The notes under the pieces were generated by a model that saw nothing but the letters and a program-made list of their open reading frames with translations, had not been told where the DNA came from and ran no database searches. Both the position numbers and the translations under genes were made by a program. Positions 1 to 12,111 of a stretch of 64,000 bases of DNA are shown piece after piece. Location: NCBI RefSeq assembly GCF_036320965.1, contig NC_092279.1, forward strand, positions 22,100,929 to 22,164,928, in the 5' to 3' direction. This DNA is from Panulirus ornatus. Taxonomy: Eukaryota > Arthropoda > Malacostraca > Decapoda > Palinuridae. The stretch's first letter is position 1. Each line of letters opens with the position of its first letter.

Positions 1-3000
1 ATTGAGCGCTTAACCACATATTTAATATTAATTATAATTAATTATATCAATATGCTAATTACTCGACTAATTACACGAATCTTAAGTTTATAACCAAAGA
101 TTGTCATTCAACACACGTACAAGGATCTATGCTGAAATTTTCAGGAAAATCTATTTTATCAAAAAAATCAAGAAAAATCCTAGGCTATAGTCTTGGGTAA
201 TATTTTGCTCAGATTTTCAAGTTCTTCAGATTTTAATGAAACTCAGGGTATATGTGGTATTCTATATGGTGATTAAGGATATCGAGTCAAAAGACTGCAT
301 TTCGTAAAATTGAGCGCTTAACCACATATTTAATATTAATTATAATTAATTATATTAATATGCTAATTACTCGACTAATTACACGAATCTTAAGGTTATA
401 ACCAAAGATTGTCATTCAACACACGTACAAGGATCTATGCTGAAATTTTCAGGAAAATCTATTTTTACAAAAAATCAAGAAAAATCCTAGGCTATGGCCT
501 TGGGTAATATTTTGCTCAGATTTTCAAGTTCTTCAGATTTTAATGAAACTCAGGGTATATGTGGTATTCTATATGGTGATTAAGGATATCGAGTCAAAAG
601 ACTGCATTTCGTAAAATTGAGCGCTTAACCACATATTTAATATTAATTATAATTAATTATATTAATATGCTAATTACTCGACTAATTACACGAATCTTAA
701 GGTTATAACCAAAGATTGTCATTCAACACACGTACAAGGATCTATGCTGAAATTTTCAGGAAAATCTATTTTATCAAAAAAATCAAGAAAAATCCTAGGC
801 TATAGCCTTGGGTAATATTTTGCTCAGATTTTCAAGTTCTTCAGATTTTAATGAAACTCAGGGTATATGTGGTATTCTATATGGTGATTAAGGATATCGA
901 GTCAAAAGACTGCATTTCGTAAAATTGAGCGCTTAACCACATATTTAATATTAATTATAATTAATTATATTAATATGCTAATTACTCGACTAATTACACG
1001 AATCTTAAGGTTATAACCAAAGATTGTCATTCAACACACGTACAAGGATCTATGCTGAAATTTTCAGGAAAATCTATTTTTCAAAAAAATCAAGAAAAAT
1101 CCTAGGCTAAAGGCCTTGGGTAATATTTTGCTCAGATTTTCAAGTTCTTCAGATTTTAATGAAACTCAGGGTATATGTGGTATTCTATATGGTGATTAAG
1201 GATATCGAGTCAAAAGACTGCATTTCGTAAAATTGAGCGCTTAACCACATATTTAATATTAATTATAATTAATTATATTAATATGCTAATTACTCGACTA
1301 ATTACACGAATCTTAAGGTTATAACCAACGATTGTCATTCAACACACGTACAAGGATCTATGCTGAAATTTTCAGGAAAATCTATTTTCTCAAAAAAAAT
1401 CAAGAAAAATCCTAGGCTATAGCCTTGGGTAATATTTTGCTCAGATTTTCAAGTTCTTCAGATTTTAATGAAACTCAGGGTATATGTGGTATTCTATATG
1501 GTGATTAAGGATATCGAGTCAAAAGACTGCATTTCGTAAAATTGAGCGCTTAACCACATATTTAATATTAATTATAATTAATTATATTAATATGCTAATT
1601 ACACGAATCTTAAGGTTATAACCAAAGATTGTCATTCAACACACGTACAAGGATCTATGCTGAAATTTTCAGGAAAATCTATTTTCTCAAAAAAATCAAG
1701 AAAAATCCTAGGCTATAGCCTTGGGTAATATTTTGCTCAGATTTTCAAGTTCTTCAGATTTTAATGAAACTCAGGGTATATGTGGTATTCTATATGGTGA
1801 TTAAGGATATCGAGTCAAAAGACTGCATTTCGTAAAATTGAGCGCTTAACCACATATTTAATATTAATTATAATTAATTATATTAATATGCTAATTACTC
1901 GACTAATTACACGAATCTTAAGGTTATAACCAAAGATTGTCATTCAACACACGTATAAGGATCTATGCTGAAATTTTCAGGAAAATCTATTTTTTCAAAA
2001 AATCAAGAAGAATCCTAGGCTGCCTTGGGTAATATTTTGCTCAGATTTTCAAGTTCTTCAGATTTCAATGAAACTCAGAGTATATGTGGTATTCTATATG
2101 GTGATTAAGGATATCGAGTCAAAAGACTGCATTTCGTAAAATTGAGCGTTTAACCACATATTTAATATTAATTATAATTAATTATATTAATATGCTAATT
2201 ACTCGACTAATTACACGAATCTTAAGGTTATAACCAAAGATTGTCATTCAACACACGTACAAGGATCTATGCTGAAATTTTCAGGAAAATCTATTTTCTC
2301 AAAAAAAATCAAGAAAAATCCTAGGCTAAAGACTTGGGTAATATTTTGCTCAGATTTTCAAGTTCTTCAGATTTTAATGAAACTCAGGGTATATGTGGTA
2401 TTCTATATGGTGATTAAGGATATCGAGTCAAAAGACGGCATTTCGTAAAATTGAGCGCTTAACCACATATCTAATATTAATTATAATTAATTATATGAAT
2501 ATGCTAATTACTCGACTAATTACACGAATCTTAAGGTTATAACCAAAGATTGTCATTCAACACACGTACAAGGATCTATGCTGAAATTTTCAGGAAAATC
2601 TATTTTCTCAAAAAAAATCAAGAAAAATCCTAGGCTAAAGACTTGGGTAATATTTGCTTAGATTTTCAAGTTCTTCAGATTTTAATGAAACTCAGGGTAT
2701 ATGTGGTATTCTATATGGTGATTAAGGATATCGAGTCAAAAGACTGCATTTCGTAAAATTGAGCGCTTAACCACATATTTAATATCAATTATAATTAATT
2801 ATATTAATAAGCTAATTACTCGACTAATTACACGAATCTTAAGGTTATAACCAAAGATTGTCATTCAACACATGTACAAGGATCTATGCTGAAATTTTCA
2901 GGAAAATCTATTTTGCTCAGATTTTCAAGTTCTTCAGATTTTAATGAAACTCAGGGGATATGTGATATTCTATATGGTGATTAAGGATATCGAGTCAAAA

Positions 3001-4614
3001 GACTGCATTTCGTAAAACTGAGCGCTTAACCACATATTTAATATTGATTATAATTAAGTATATTAATATGCTAATTACTCGACTTATTACACGAATCTTA
3101 GGGTTATAACCAAAGATTGTCATTCAACACACGTAAAAGGATCTATGCTGAAATTTTCAGGAAAATCTATTTTTTAAAAAAAATCTATAAAAATCCTAGG
3201 CTATAGCCTTGGGTAATATTTTGCTCAGATTTTCAAGTTCTTCAGATTTTAATGAAACAGGGTATATGTGGTATTCTATATGGTGATTAAGGATATCGAG
3301 TCAAAAGACTGCATTTCGTAAAATTGAGCGCTTAACCACATATTTAATATTAATTATAATTAATTATATTAATATGCTAATTACTCGACTAATTACACGA
3401 ATCTTAAGGTTATAACCAAAGATTGTCATTCAACACACGTACAATGATCTATGCTGAAATTTTCAGGAAAATCTATTTTTTCACAAAAATCTAGAAAAAT
3501 CCTAGGCTATAGCCTAGGGTAATATTTTGCTCAGATTTTCAAGTTCTTCAGATTTTAATGAAACTCAGGGTATATGTGGTATTCTATATGGTGATTAAGG
3601 ATATCGAGTCAAAAGACTGCATTTCGTAAAATTGAGCGCTTAGCCACATATTTAATATCAATTATAATTTATTATGTTAATATGCTAATTACTCGACTAA
3701 TTACACGAATCTTAAGGTTATAACCAAAGATTGTCATTCAACACACGTACAAGGATCTATGCTGAAATTTTCAGGAAAATATATTTTTCAAAAAAATCAA
3801 GAAAAATCCTAGGTAATATTTTGCTCAGATCTTCAAGTTCTTCAGATTTTGATGAAACTCAGGGTATATGTGCTATTCTATATGGTGATTAAGGATATCG
3901 AGTCAAAAGAATGCATTTCGTAAAATTAAGCGCATAATTACATACTTAATATTAGTTATAATTACATTAATATGCTAATTACTCCACCAATTACACAAAT
4001 TTCAAGGCTTTGACCACAGATTCTTATTCAAAAGACGTAAAAGCATCTATGCTAAAATTTTCAGGAAAATCTATTTTTCCAAAAAATCAAGAAAGATCCA
4101 AGGCCTATGATATTTTGCTCAGATTTTCAAGTTCTTCATATTTTAATGAAACTCTGGGAATATGTGGTATTCTCTATGGTGATTAAGGATATCGAGTCAA
4201 AAGACTGCATTTCGTAAAATTGAGCGCTTAACCACATATCTAATATTAATTATAATTAATTATATTAATATGCTAATTACTCGACTAATTACTCGAATCT
4301 TAAGGTTATAACCAAAGATTGTCATTCAACACACGTACAAGGATGTATGCTGAAATTTTCAGGAAAATCTATTTTTTCAAAAAAATCAAGAAAAATCCTT
4401 GGGTAATATTTTGCTCAGATTTTCAAGTTCTTCAGATTTTAATGAAACTCAAGGAATATGTGGTATTCTATATGGTGATTAAGGATATCGAGTCAAAAGA
4501 CTGCATTTCGTAAAATGAAGCGCTTAATTACATACTTAATATTAATTATAATTACATTAATATGCTGCTTACTCGATCAATTACACAAATTTCAAGGTTT
4601 TGACAACAGATTCT
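1..4614. repeat. ~307-bp AT-rich tandem satellite, 15 full monomers plus a partial one
   Basis: Monomers beginning ATTGAGCGCTTAACC start at 1, 309, 616, 924, 1232, 1541, 1837, 2141, 2450, 2758, 3017, 3323, 3631, 3925, 4219 and 4515. The period is mostly 304-309 bp. The 296-bp monomer at 1541 lacks a 12-bp TCGACTAATTAC segment, and the 259-bp monomer at 2758 lacks an internal block. Copies in 1-3630 are nearly identical. The monomers at 3925 and 4515 form a distinct variant (CGCATAATTACATAC or CGCTTAATTACATAC at the head) and flank a normal-type monomer at 4219, so the right edge is the diverged edge. The left edge lies outside the window. No coding potential: frames open in single monomers come from small indels. 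Confidence 0.98.
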
Positions 4615-4800
4615 GACAACAGGTGGTGGTGGGTAAGGAAATGACATACACATCTAAATATGTAAGCAAAAATATATACATATGGGGAAAAAAGGGGCAG
4701 AACTGAGTAAAAAACACTAAATCCGGGATCGCACTGGACGAACGACAAAAACACACCAGCGATGAACGGATTAACAGGCGCGTCAAACTTTAATCTTATG

Positions 4801-4846
<46 letters not shown>

Positions 4847-4875
4847 TAATAATAACAATAATAACGATAATAATC

Positions 4876-4935
<60 letters not shown>
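4801..4935. repeat. (AAT)n microsatellite
   Basis: An ATA/AAT trinucleotide tract of about 135 bp with a few AAC and ACG interruptions near 4840-4880. It accounts for the poly-Ile open frames on both strands. Confidence 0.97.
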
Positions 4936-4939
<4 letters not shown>

Positions 4940-5284
4940 TAACTAAAATAATAAAACCTTTACCAATCTATTTACCAACATCGACCAACCAAACTCTGCT
5001 ATATCTCCCTGTAATTCTCACTGAAACATGACAATCACGTTCGCATATCTTAGGAATAATAATATATTCCATTCCAAGGATAAAGGCGAATGGAAGGAAA
5101 CGGGTCGATAAGCACCCGTATGGCTTCCTTGTTGTACGTCCTGGACGAACACGTCAGGGAGACCATTGTATTCGTGGCTCATTGCACGCTCTGGTGTGGG
5201 GGTAAAAAAAAGAGGGGAGGACTTCGTAATCAATGCTGTATGTGATATGAAGGAAGTGATGTAAGGAGAACTTCCTAGAGTCCA

Positions 5285-6140
5285 TAACTTTTAAAGTATG
5301 TCTTTATATAACTTATGAAATAACTTTTAAAGTATATGTCTTTATATAACTTATGAAATAACTTTTAAAGTATATGTCTTTATATAGGTTATGCCATAAC
5401 TTTTAAAGTATATGTCTTTATATAGATTATGAAATAACTTTTAAAGTATATGTCTTTATATAGATTATGAAATAACTTTTAAAGTATATGTCTTTATATA
5501 GATTATGAAATAACTTTTAAAGTATATGTCTTTATACAGATTATGCCATAAATCTTAAAGTATATGTCTTTATATAAGTTATGCCACAACTTTAAAATAC
5601 ATGTCTTTATAAAGATGATACCCCTTTTAAAGAATCCACAACAGTACAATATACGCCCTTTATAAAGAGTATACCATTCTAAAGCTTAAAACCTGTAGGT
5701 ACAATGCCCTTTATAAATAAAAAAAAGTATACCCTTCTGAAGACACCCCTTCTTTAAAACATATGCCTTTTATATAGAACATGCCATTCTGAAGAATCCA
5801 TTGCTGTAACATACATAGAGTAAACCACTTTTAGAGACCTCAACTCTTAAGATATATACCCTTTATGAAGAATACGTCCCTGTAAAGGTCCACAACTGTA
5901 AAATATACTTCCTTTGTAAAGAGTATGACCCTCTAACGTCCACAAGTGTACGATTCATACACTTTATAAAGGGTTATATCCCTCGAAAGAGTATACAACT
6001 GTGAAACATATGCCCCTTTATAAAAAGTATATAATTCTAAACAGTCCACAACTGTAAGATGTATGTCCTCTGTAAAAGTACGCCCTTCTAAAGGATCCAC
6101 AACTGTAAAATATACGCCATTCTGAGGAATCCGCGGTTGT
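5285..6140. repeat. 38-bp minisatellite grading into a decayed array
   Basis: Units beginning TAACTTTTAAAGTATATG start at 5285, 5321, 5359, 5397, 5435, 5473, 5511 and 5549, with a period of 38 bp (36 bp for the first). From 5587 to about 6140 the same CTTTATA-AAG / TCTAAAG / CCACAACTGTAAAATATA theme continues in progressively degenerate form with irregular spacing. It looks like a young array embedded at one end of an old one. No gene is seen in this stretch. Confidence 0.85.
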
Positions 6141-6713
6141 AAAACAGATGAATTTATGATAAACAGGTTATTGTGATCGGAATCAGACATCCCCAGTCCT
6201 GGGTAATGGTTACCGTAAGCGGGTATGAAGCGACGCGCATGAGCGTGGTGGGTCAGTTTGTGATGGACGTGGTGGCTCGGCGAACCCCAGCCAGTCTTTT
6301 TAGGATCGTAAAACAAAAGAAATCACTCTTGCGTTATTCTTAACCACTGGTAAACAGTAACGAAGTATCGGCTAAGCTTATGAATTCTTCGTAAAAGCAT
6401 GATACATACAGTGATGTATGGAATGAGGTGAAATTTCAATACATTTATGTTTTCTAAATAGCTCGTTAACCCTTCTTCAAGTAGAAGTTTCTCTAAAGTC
6501 GAGTCAAATACCTTCGAAACAACACAGCTCAAGTTTCAGTTCATCTTAAACACATAAAAAAAAAAAAGAGAAACGTATGTCATGAAACTACATCTTGGGT
6601 GCCGCTTCAGCTCACCAGTTGGGACTGACACAGAACCACTGAGTTAGGACACACACGGAGGTCATCGAAGGTCAAACCCGTAAGTACTCGGGAATAACTA
6701 TGTGTATATGAAA

Positions 6714-6773
6714 ATAAATGGAGGTATATAACATAAATGGAGGTATATAACATAAATGGAGGTATATAACAGT
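6714..6773. repeat. 20-bp tandem triplication
   Basis: Three perfect copies of ATAAATGGAGGTATATAACA. The surrounding stretch 6141-7805 has no gene I can support. It holds C-rich stretches near 7080 and 7195 and otherwise nothing recognised. Confidence 0.9.
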
Positions 6774-7805
6774 CATTCCGTACAAAATGAATATAATGGA
6801 GTATGGTTTTAATCTTCGGCATCACGGAGGAAGCACCGACATTGGTTTTGGCTGTCAAATGCACAACGATAATCATGAGTTATCTGCTGGTGTTTGAGCC
6901 GTTCATCAAAAGGGGGGGATCCCTTTCACTGGCAAGCCCGGTCTGCCCCCTCACTACCACCGCAACAAAGACATGTCCTCTCATCAGTGGGTTAGGCAAG
7001 ACGTCCACAACCACCTGGGTAAGTTCCAGTGGGGTTCTGCGTGGGACACCACCTCCTCTCACACCACTGCAAAATATTTCCCCCCCCCCATTCCAAACTC
7101 CTCCTCCTCCTCACAACATCTCCTTATCTCCTCCTAAATCCTACATCTTTAATGAGGAGTCTTGCATGGTGACCACCAGCCTCCAGTGACTCCTTCCCTC
7201 CCTCCCTCCCTCCCTCCTCCTGCACGGCATCCAGTATCCTTCACATTGCTGAATACATCTCCATAACCAGATCCGAGAATCCTTCTTTTTTTTTTCCCCA
7301 CTGACTGACTGGTCCTGCAGGTTGCGTCGACCACATCCAAGGAATCCTTCCAACCGACGAATGACACACACAAAAAAAAAAGTGGAATTCAACTCCTCTG
7401 GAGCCCTTCCTACTGAGTTCTCAAAGGCGCTGCTCTGTCCTCCCGAGGAAGCATGTCCACTGAGGATTCCTTTGCTTCTCCAGGCTTTCATCCTTCTTAT
7501 CAACAGGTCCTCCTCTCTCGGGATTGCTGCTCCTACCCCGAGAGACCCGTCTTAACACCAGGTTCCTGCAACGCGCCATACTATTCCACCCAGAAGCCAT
7601 TTTCTAAAACAAGGGTCTTTTCCAAAAGTCCTTCATACCACCGAAAGGAAAATAATCTCGATAGATTATGCAAGACTATCTATTCCTTTGAATAATAACG
7701 AAAAGGCACCTTACCATCGAACCTTACGGAGACCATCTCATCGACAAGTTCCTACTATGAAGACCAACTTAAATGCAAATCAATACACCAGCATACGTCC
7801 TAACC

Positions 7806-8030
7806 AGAGACCCATCCTTCCAGACACCCAATCCTTCCAGAGACCCAATAATTCCAGAGACCCAATCCTTCCAGAGACCCAATCCTTCCAGAGACCCAAT
7901 CCTTCCAGAGACCATCCTTCCAGAGACCCATCCTTCCAGAGACCCAATCCTTCCAGAGACCCAATCCTTCCAGAGACCCATCCTTCCAGAGACCCAATCC
8001 TTCCAGAGACCCAATCCTTCCAGAGACCTA
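7806..8030. repeat. 17-bp minisatellite (CCAATCCTTCCAGAGAC)n
   Basis: About 13 units of CCAATCCTTCCAGAGAC, with some 15-bp units lacking AA. The unit contains no stop codon in any frame and 17 is not a multiple of 3, so all frames on both strands are open and read the same circular 17-residue repeat. The long overlapping open frames here (7688-8273 on + and 7769-8190 on -) are therefore repeat artefacts. Confidence 0.95.
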
Positions 8031-8604
8031 TCTCAGAGTGGAGTCCTGCGGAACTTTCCCACACGGTACATCCTCTCCCACAGTCCGCCGGCGAGGCTGG
8101 GCGAAGACATCGGGGTTGAGGAAATGTCAAGGGTGAGGCGGGGTTGTGGGGGCACACACAGCGAGAGGCATTCCTCGCTGTTTGCTGCACACCCTCGCTT
8201 GCTTACCCACACCTTCTGTGTGTGTGTGTGTGTGTGTCCTTCCACCTCCGGCACTCTCGAAACGAGTCTTTAGGCAATACTTCCTAACCTTAGCCAAGTT
8301 TCAACTCTCGAGGTTGGAATTCAACTTCAAAAGTAACGTCAAATGGAGAGAGTTAAGCCTGCCTAGGCTTCCAAAACAAGGTTATTACAAAACGATGCAT
8401 GCAGACTGCACGTACAGTGTTAGCAATCAATTCTGCAGACACGACTTTCGTATTATCAGAAAGGTTTATTCCTGACTACACTGGAAGACACTCACACGTC
8501 TTTCCTGGTGTATCAAATACTGATTATCATATTGTGTAGTGACTTTGTAAGCCCAGATATGTAAAACTTTCACTCGGAAAGTATTTCATAGTATTTGTAT
8601 TAAA

Positions 8605-8607
<3 letters not shown>

Positions 8608-8679
<72 letters not shown>
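8608..8679. repeat. (TA)n microsatellite
   Basis: A (TA)n tract of about 72 bp. It directly abuts the 3' tail of a SINE fragment that starts at 8680. Confidence 0.98.
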
Positions 8680-8681
<2 letters not shown>

Positions 8682-8735
8682 CATACTATTCGCCATTTCC
8701 CACGTTAGCGAGGTAGCGTTAAGAACAGAGGACTG
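8680..8735 (-). mobile_element. SINE-like element, 3' tail fragment
   Basis: Reading the minus strand, the segment ends in CTACCTCGCTAACGTGGGAA followed by ATGGCGAATAGTATGG. This is the 3' tail of the SINE seen whole at 38491-38735. Only about 55 bp remain. Its tail touches a (TA)n tract on one side, and its truncated inner edge is fused to another dispersed repeat at 8736. Confidence 0.8.
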
Positions 8736-8862
8736 TTATATTTCTCTCTTGTGTCTCCCCTGATGATGTGATTATTACACGAAAGTGCACTGGGGAACTT
8801 TTCGTGTTCCATTTTCCCCGTGGACTCATAGGAATATCTTGATCACGCGCAAAATTGTGATC

Positions 8863-8866
<4 letters not shown>
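8736..8866 (-). mobile_element. Dispersed repeat family C, copy 1
   Basis: The reverse complement matches 11997-12117 closely: TATGAGTCCACGGGGAAAAT, then ACACGA-AAGTTCCC-AGTGCA, then TCGTGTAATAATCACATCAT. This copy extends further on one side, with TTGATCACGCGCAAAATTGT read on the + strand. It is bounded by a SINE tail on one side and (TA)n on the other. No coding frame is seen, and the class is unknown. Confidence 0.75.

Positions 8867-8921
<55 letters not shown>
8866..8921. repeat. (TA)n microsatellite
   Basis: A (TA)n tract of about 56 bp abutting repeat family C. The stretch 8922-9040 holds nothing recognised. Confidence 0.98.
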
Positions 8922-8923
<2 letters not shown>

Positions 8924-9039
8924 CCACTATTTAGCGCACGTATACAACCAATACCCTAATGCAAGTCATGCCTGCTATTTGTGCCAAATAAGGCAATACA
9001 GTTGATTAAGAAAGTTATTGATTTAAATCATTTACATTC

Positions 9040-9500
9040 ACTTCAGGCGCCCGGGAGAAGCAGTCGTCATTTTTTGCTCTATAATATCTAGTCGTCTTTC
9101 TTACGGTGTCCTTGGTGACGTCATCACCATACTAGTTCCCTCTTAGTGGTGACGTCATCGTTACCAACACCTTAGTGGTGAATTTACCATGTTACCAACA
9201 TCTTGGTGGTGACGTCATCACGTTACCAAGACCTTAGTGGTGACTTCACACAATGTTACCAACATTTTAGTGGTGACGTCATCATGTTACCAAGACCTTA
9301 GTGGTGACTTCACCATGTTACCAACATCTTGGTGGTGACGTCATCACGTTACCAAGACCTTAGTGGTGACTTCACACAATGTTACCAACATCTTAGTGGT
9401 GACGTCATCACGTTACCAACACCTCAGTAAGGACTTCACAACGTTACCAGCACCTTAGTAGTGACTTCACCATGTTACCAACATCTTATTAGTGACTTCA
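9040..9500. repeat. ~31/63-bp array carrying TGACGTCA (CRE-like) palindromes, copy 1
   Basis: Units of the type GTTACCAACATCTTGGTGG-TGACGTCATCAC alternate with GTTACCAAGACCTTAGTGG-TGACTTCAC. Perfect TGACGTCA octamers lie at 9116, 9150, 9210, 9274, 9336 and 9400. The last five are spaced 60-64 bp apart with a TGACTTCA unit between, which is a dimeric higher-order repeat. The lead-in 9040-9115 (GGCGCCCGGGAGAAGCAG ... TTGCTCTATAATATCT) matches that of the second copy at 11575. TGACGTCA is the consensus CREB/ATF site, but whether these are bound is inference. Confidence 0.9.
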
Positions 9501-9891
9501 TCACTATGCTATAAAAAATACAATCTTGTTCTAAAAAAAAAAAATAGTATCTATATCATGAACATAACAAGTACATTTACTACACACAAACTGACTATAG
9601 AGTAATTAAATTCATTCAGAAATCTGGTATAGGAAAATCCACATTTACATAACGTATTTATCCAATGCGTTCTACGAGGAAAAATTTTAAGGTTTCTCAT
9701 CCCACTTAAAACATTTTGAACGCGTTGGAAATCTAGTTAAAATTCTACGAGAGTCATTGTAAATATATTCTGAAGTGAAGATTAATATCTTACGAAATAC
9801 CCATGTGCATTTTGTTTTTCAAATCACAGGGGTCGCCATTTATCTAACAGATAAGAAAAATTCCAACACTTAATCACTGTCGGACTTTACA

Positions 9892-10351
9892 CGCGTACGT
9901 TCTCAGTCTTACACGGTACGAAGGCTCATATTGTACGATACCTTTTAAACGTGTACGTTCTCAGTCTTACAGGGTACGAAGGCTCATATTGTACGATACC
10001 TTTTAAACGTGTACGTTCTCAGTCTTACTTGGTACGAAGGCTCATATTATACGATACCTTTTAAACGTGTACGTTCTCAGTCTTACATGGTACGAAGGCT
10101 TTTATCATGCGATACCTTTTAACGTGTACGTTCTCAGTCTTACATGGTACGAAGGCTCTTATTATACGATACCTTTTAAACGTGTACGTTCTCAGTCTTA
10201 CATGGTACAAAGGCTTTTATTATACGATACCTTTTAAACGTGTACGTTCTCAGTCTTACATGGTACGAAGGCTCATATTATACGATACCTTTTAAACGTG
10301 TACGTTCTCAGTCTTACATGGTACGAAGGCTTTTATTATACGATACCTTTT
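9892..10351. repeat. 58-bp minisatellite, 8 copies
   Basis: Units beginning CGTGTACGTTCTCAGTCTTA start at 9892, 9950, 10008, 10066, 10123, 10181, 10239 and 10297. The period is 58 bp (one 57). Units differ mainly at GGCTCATATT versus GGCTTTTATT. No RNA or protein function is evident. Confidence 0.97.
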
Positions 10352-10394
10352 ATGGCGTCTGCTGTAACATGTGTGCAAATATTCTAGGAGGTAT

Positions 10395-10592
10395 TTCATG
10401 AGTGTGAATCCCCCCGAGCACGACGGAACAAACCCTGAGCACGGCGGCAAGACGACAGTGAGCACGGAAGCACGACCTACGAGCTCGCGCACGGCCCTTT
10501 CCGATCAGATTAGATCAAATTTGGGCAGGGCTAATAGCACCTCAAGAGTCGTGCCGTCATGCTCAAGGGTCGTACCGCTGTGTCCCATGGTC
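10395..10592. repeat. Degenerate member of a dispersed 22-bp 'TCGTACCGTCGT' minisatellite
   Basis: Motifs GAGCACGACGG, GAGCACGGCGG and GAGCACGGAAG (10409-10475), then GTCGTGCCGTCATGCTCAAGG and GTCGTACCGCTG (10545-10580), are spaced about 20-22 bp apart. They match the unit of the large array at 15158-15712, in both orientations. Confidence 0.6.
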
Positions 10593-10604
10593 GTAACTAT
10601 CACG

Positions 10605-10607
<3 letters not shown>

Positions 10608-10681
<74 letters not shown>

Positions 10682-10685
10682 TATG
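10608..10685. repeat. (TA)n microsatellite
   Basis: A (TA)n tract of about 65 bp followed by a short AAATATAT run. Confidence 0.97.
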
Positions 10686-10763
10686 TTTCAGGTATGTGAG
10701 GATGGATTATGATCGTTAATTCTACCTTCTTAAGGAGAATTTCGAAATCGGCAAGATCTCACG

Positions 10764-10767
<4 letters not shown>

Positions 10768-10841
<74 letters not shown>
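10768..10841. repeat. (GA)n microsatellite
   Basis: A pure (AG)n tract of about 74 bp. The flanking stretch 10842-11574 holds no gene or recognised repeat. Confidence 0.98.
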
Positions 10842-10843
<2 letters not shown>

Positions 10844-11574
10844 GGCTGCAGAGGTATGCATTATTATGTAACGGTTTGGCGAAACGCGCCGAAAAAAAAA
10901 AATAAAATAATCAAATACAGAAGACTGAAATATAGTTTGTATTCCTCCGCGCTCGTGAGGACCGACATCTTTACTTTCGAAGCAATATATATATAGTGTC
11001 ATCCAGTTCACTTTTAATGACCCGTTTCAACGTAACATGTCTAACCTATCAGCTAGAAGTAAGCGAACTGTTGTACCGTAGAGAAATCTTCCACTCACGA
11101 CCAAACCAAAAATTCTCCGGGTTACGCAGTGGGATAGTCTGTCAACACTGCGACACAAGTGGGTCAAATGGTGTTTTTGCGGACACCATGAATTTCCCTC
11201 ACCTTTATTACTGGTTGTGTCGACTTTTTCTTAGAGTAGAAGTTTTTTTTAGTTAATGATGATTCACGATATAGTCATCGACACTGAGGAGCGAAGACAT
11301 CAACTCATTCAAACTCTAACGGGAGAGCACAGACCCGTCGCCATCTTGAAGCCTTAAGGGTTGATATCGGGTTGAAACAAAGACGATGATGTGACTTAAA
11401 CTTACCTACCTACTAAACGGGAGGTTCCATTTCCCCACCCAACCGACACTCAAACATAATCCAAAGAAGGAATTAGACCATTAAGCAATGGACCATTAAG
11501 TAATGTCGAAAATAAACACGATGACTTTTCAAACGCTGTCGGTGTACGAGCGTTGATTCAAATTATATCTACGT

Positions 11575-11840
11575 CCACTTTGGGTGGCCGGGAGGAGCAG
11601 CTGCCTGCCACTTCTTGCTCTATAATCTCTGGTCTGTTTTTTTCTTAGGGCGTCCTTGGTGACGTCATCACTTTACCACTCCCTCTCGGTGATGACTTCA
11701 TCAAATGACCAACACCTTAACGGTGACGTCAAGCAGGTTACTAACACCTCAGTGGTGGCGTCATAACATACCAACACGTTAGTGTGACGTCATTACGTTA
11801 CCAACCCCTTCTTAATGGTGACATCATCACGTGACCAACT
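11575..11840. repeat. TGACGTCA repeat segment, copy 2
   Basis: The lead-in CCACTTTGGGTGGCCGGGAG ... TTGCTCTATAATCTCT ... GTCCTTGGTGACGTCATCAC aligns with 9040-9125. It is followed by degenerate 31-bp units with perfect TGACGTCA at 11660, 11724 and 11785. This is an older or shorter copy of the 9.1-kb array about 2.5 kb away in the same orientation. Confidence 0.85.
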
Positions 11841-11906
11841 TCCCTTTTAGCCTTGTCCCATCGTCTTTATCGTTGTGCAATTTTAATCTTTGCTTTAATA
11901 TCTTGT

Positions 11907-11909
<3 letters not shown>

Positions 11910-11996
<87 letters not shown>
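11910..11996. repeat. (TA)n microsatellite
   Basis: A (TA)n tract of about 87 bp, one of the longest in the window. It abuts repeat family C. Confidence 0.98.
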
Positions 11997-12000
<4 letters not shown>

Positions 12001-12111
12001 ATGAGTCCACGGGGAAAATGAAACACGATAAGTTCCCAAGTGCACCTTCGTGTAATAATCACATCATCAGAGGAGATACAAGAAATATGTCAATTGATAT
12101 ACAACGAAGAG

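Noticed and set aside
4319..4513. 64-codon open frame on + in the satellite
   Set aside because: Arises from a small deletion in one monomer. The same region is closed in sister monomers and its codons are the AT-rich satellite itself.
7688..8273. Long overlapping open frames on both strands
   Set aside because: Produced by the 17-bp stop-free minisatellite. No splice sites, promoter or domain support a gene.
9892..10351. Regular 58-bp repeats considered as a CRISPR-like array
   Set aside because: There are no variable spacers between constant repeats, the units are direct tandem copies, and the DNA is eukaryotic.
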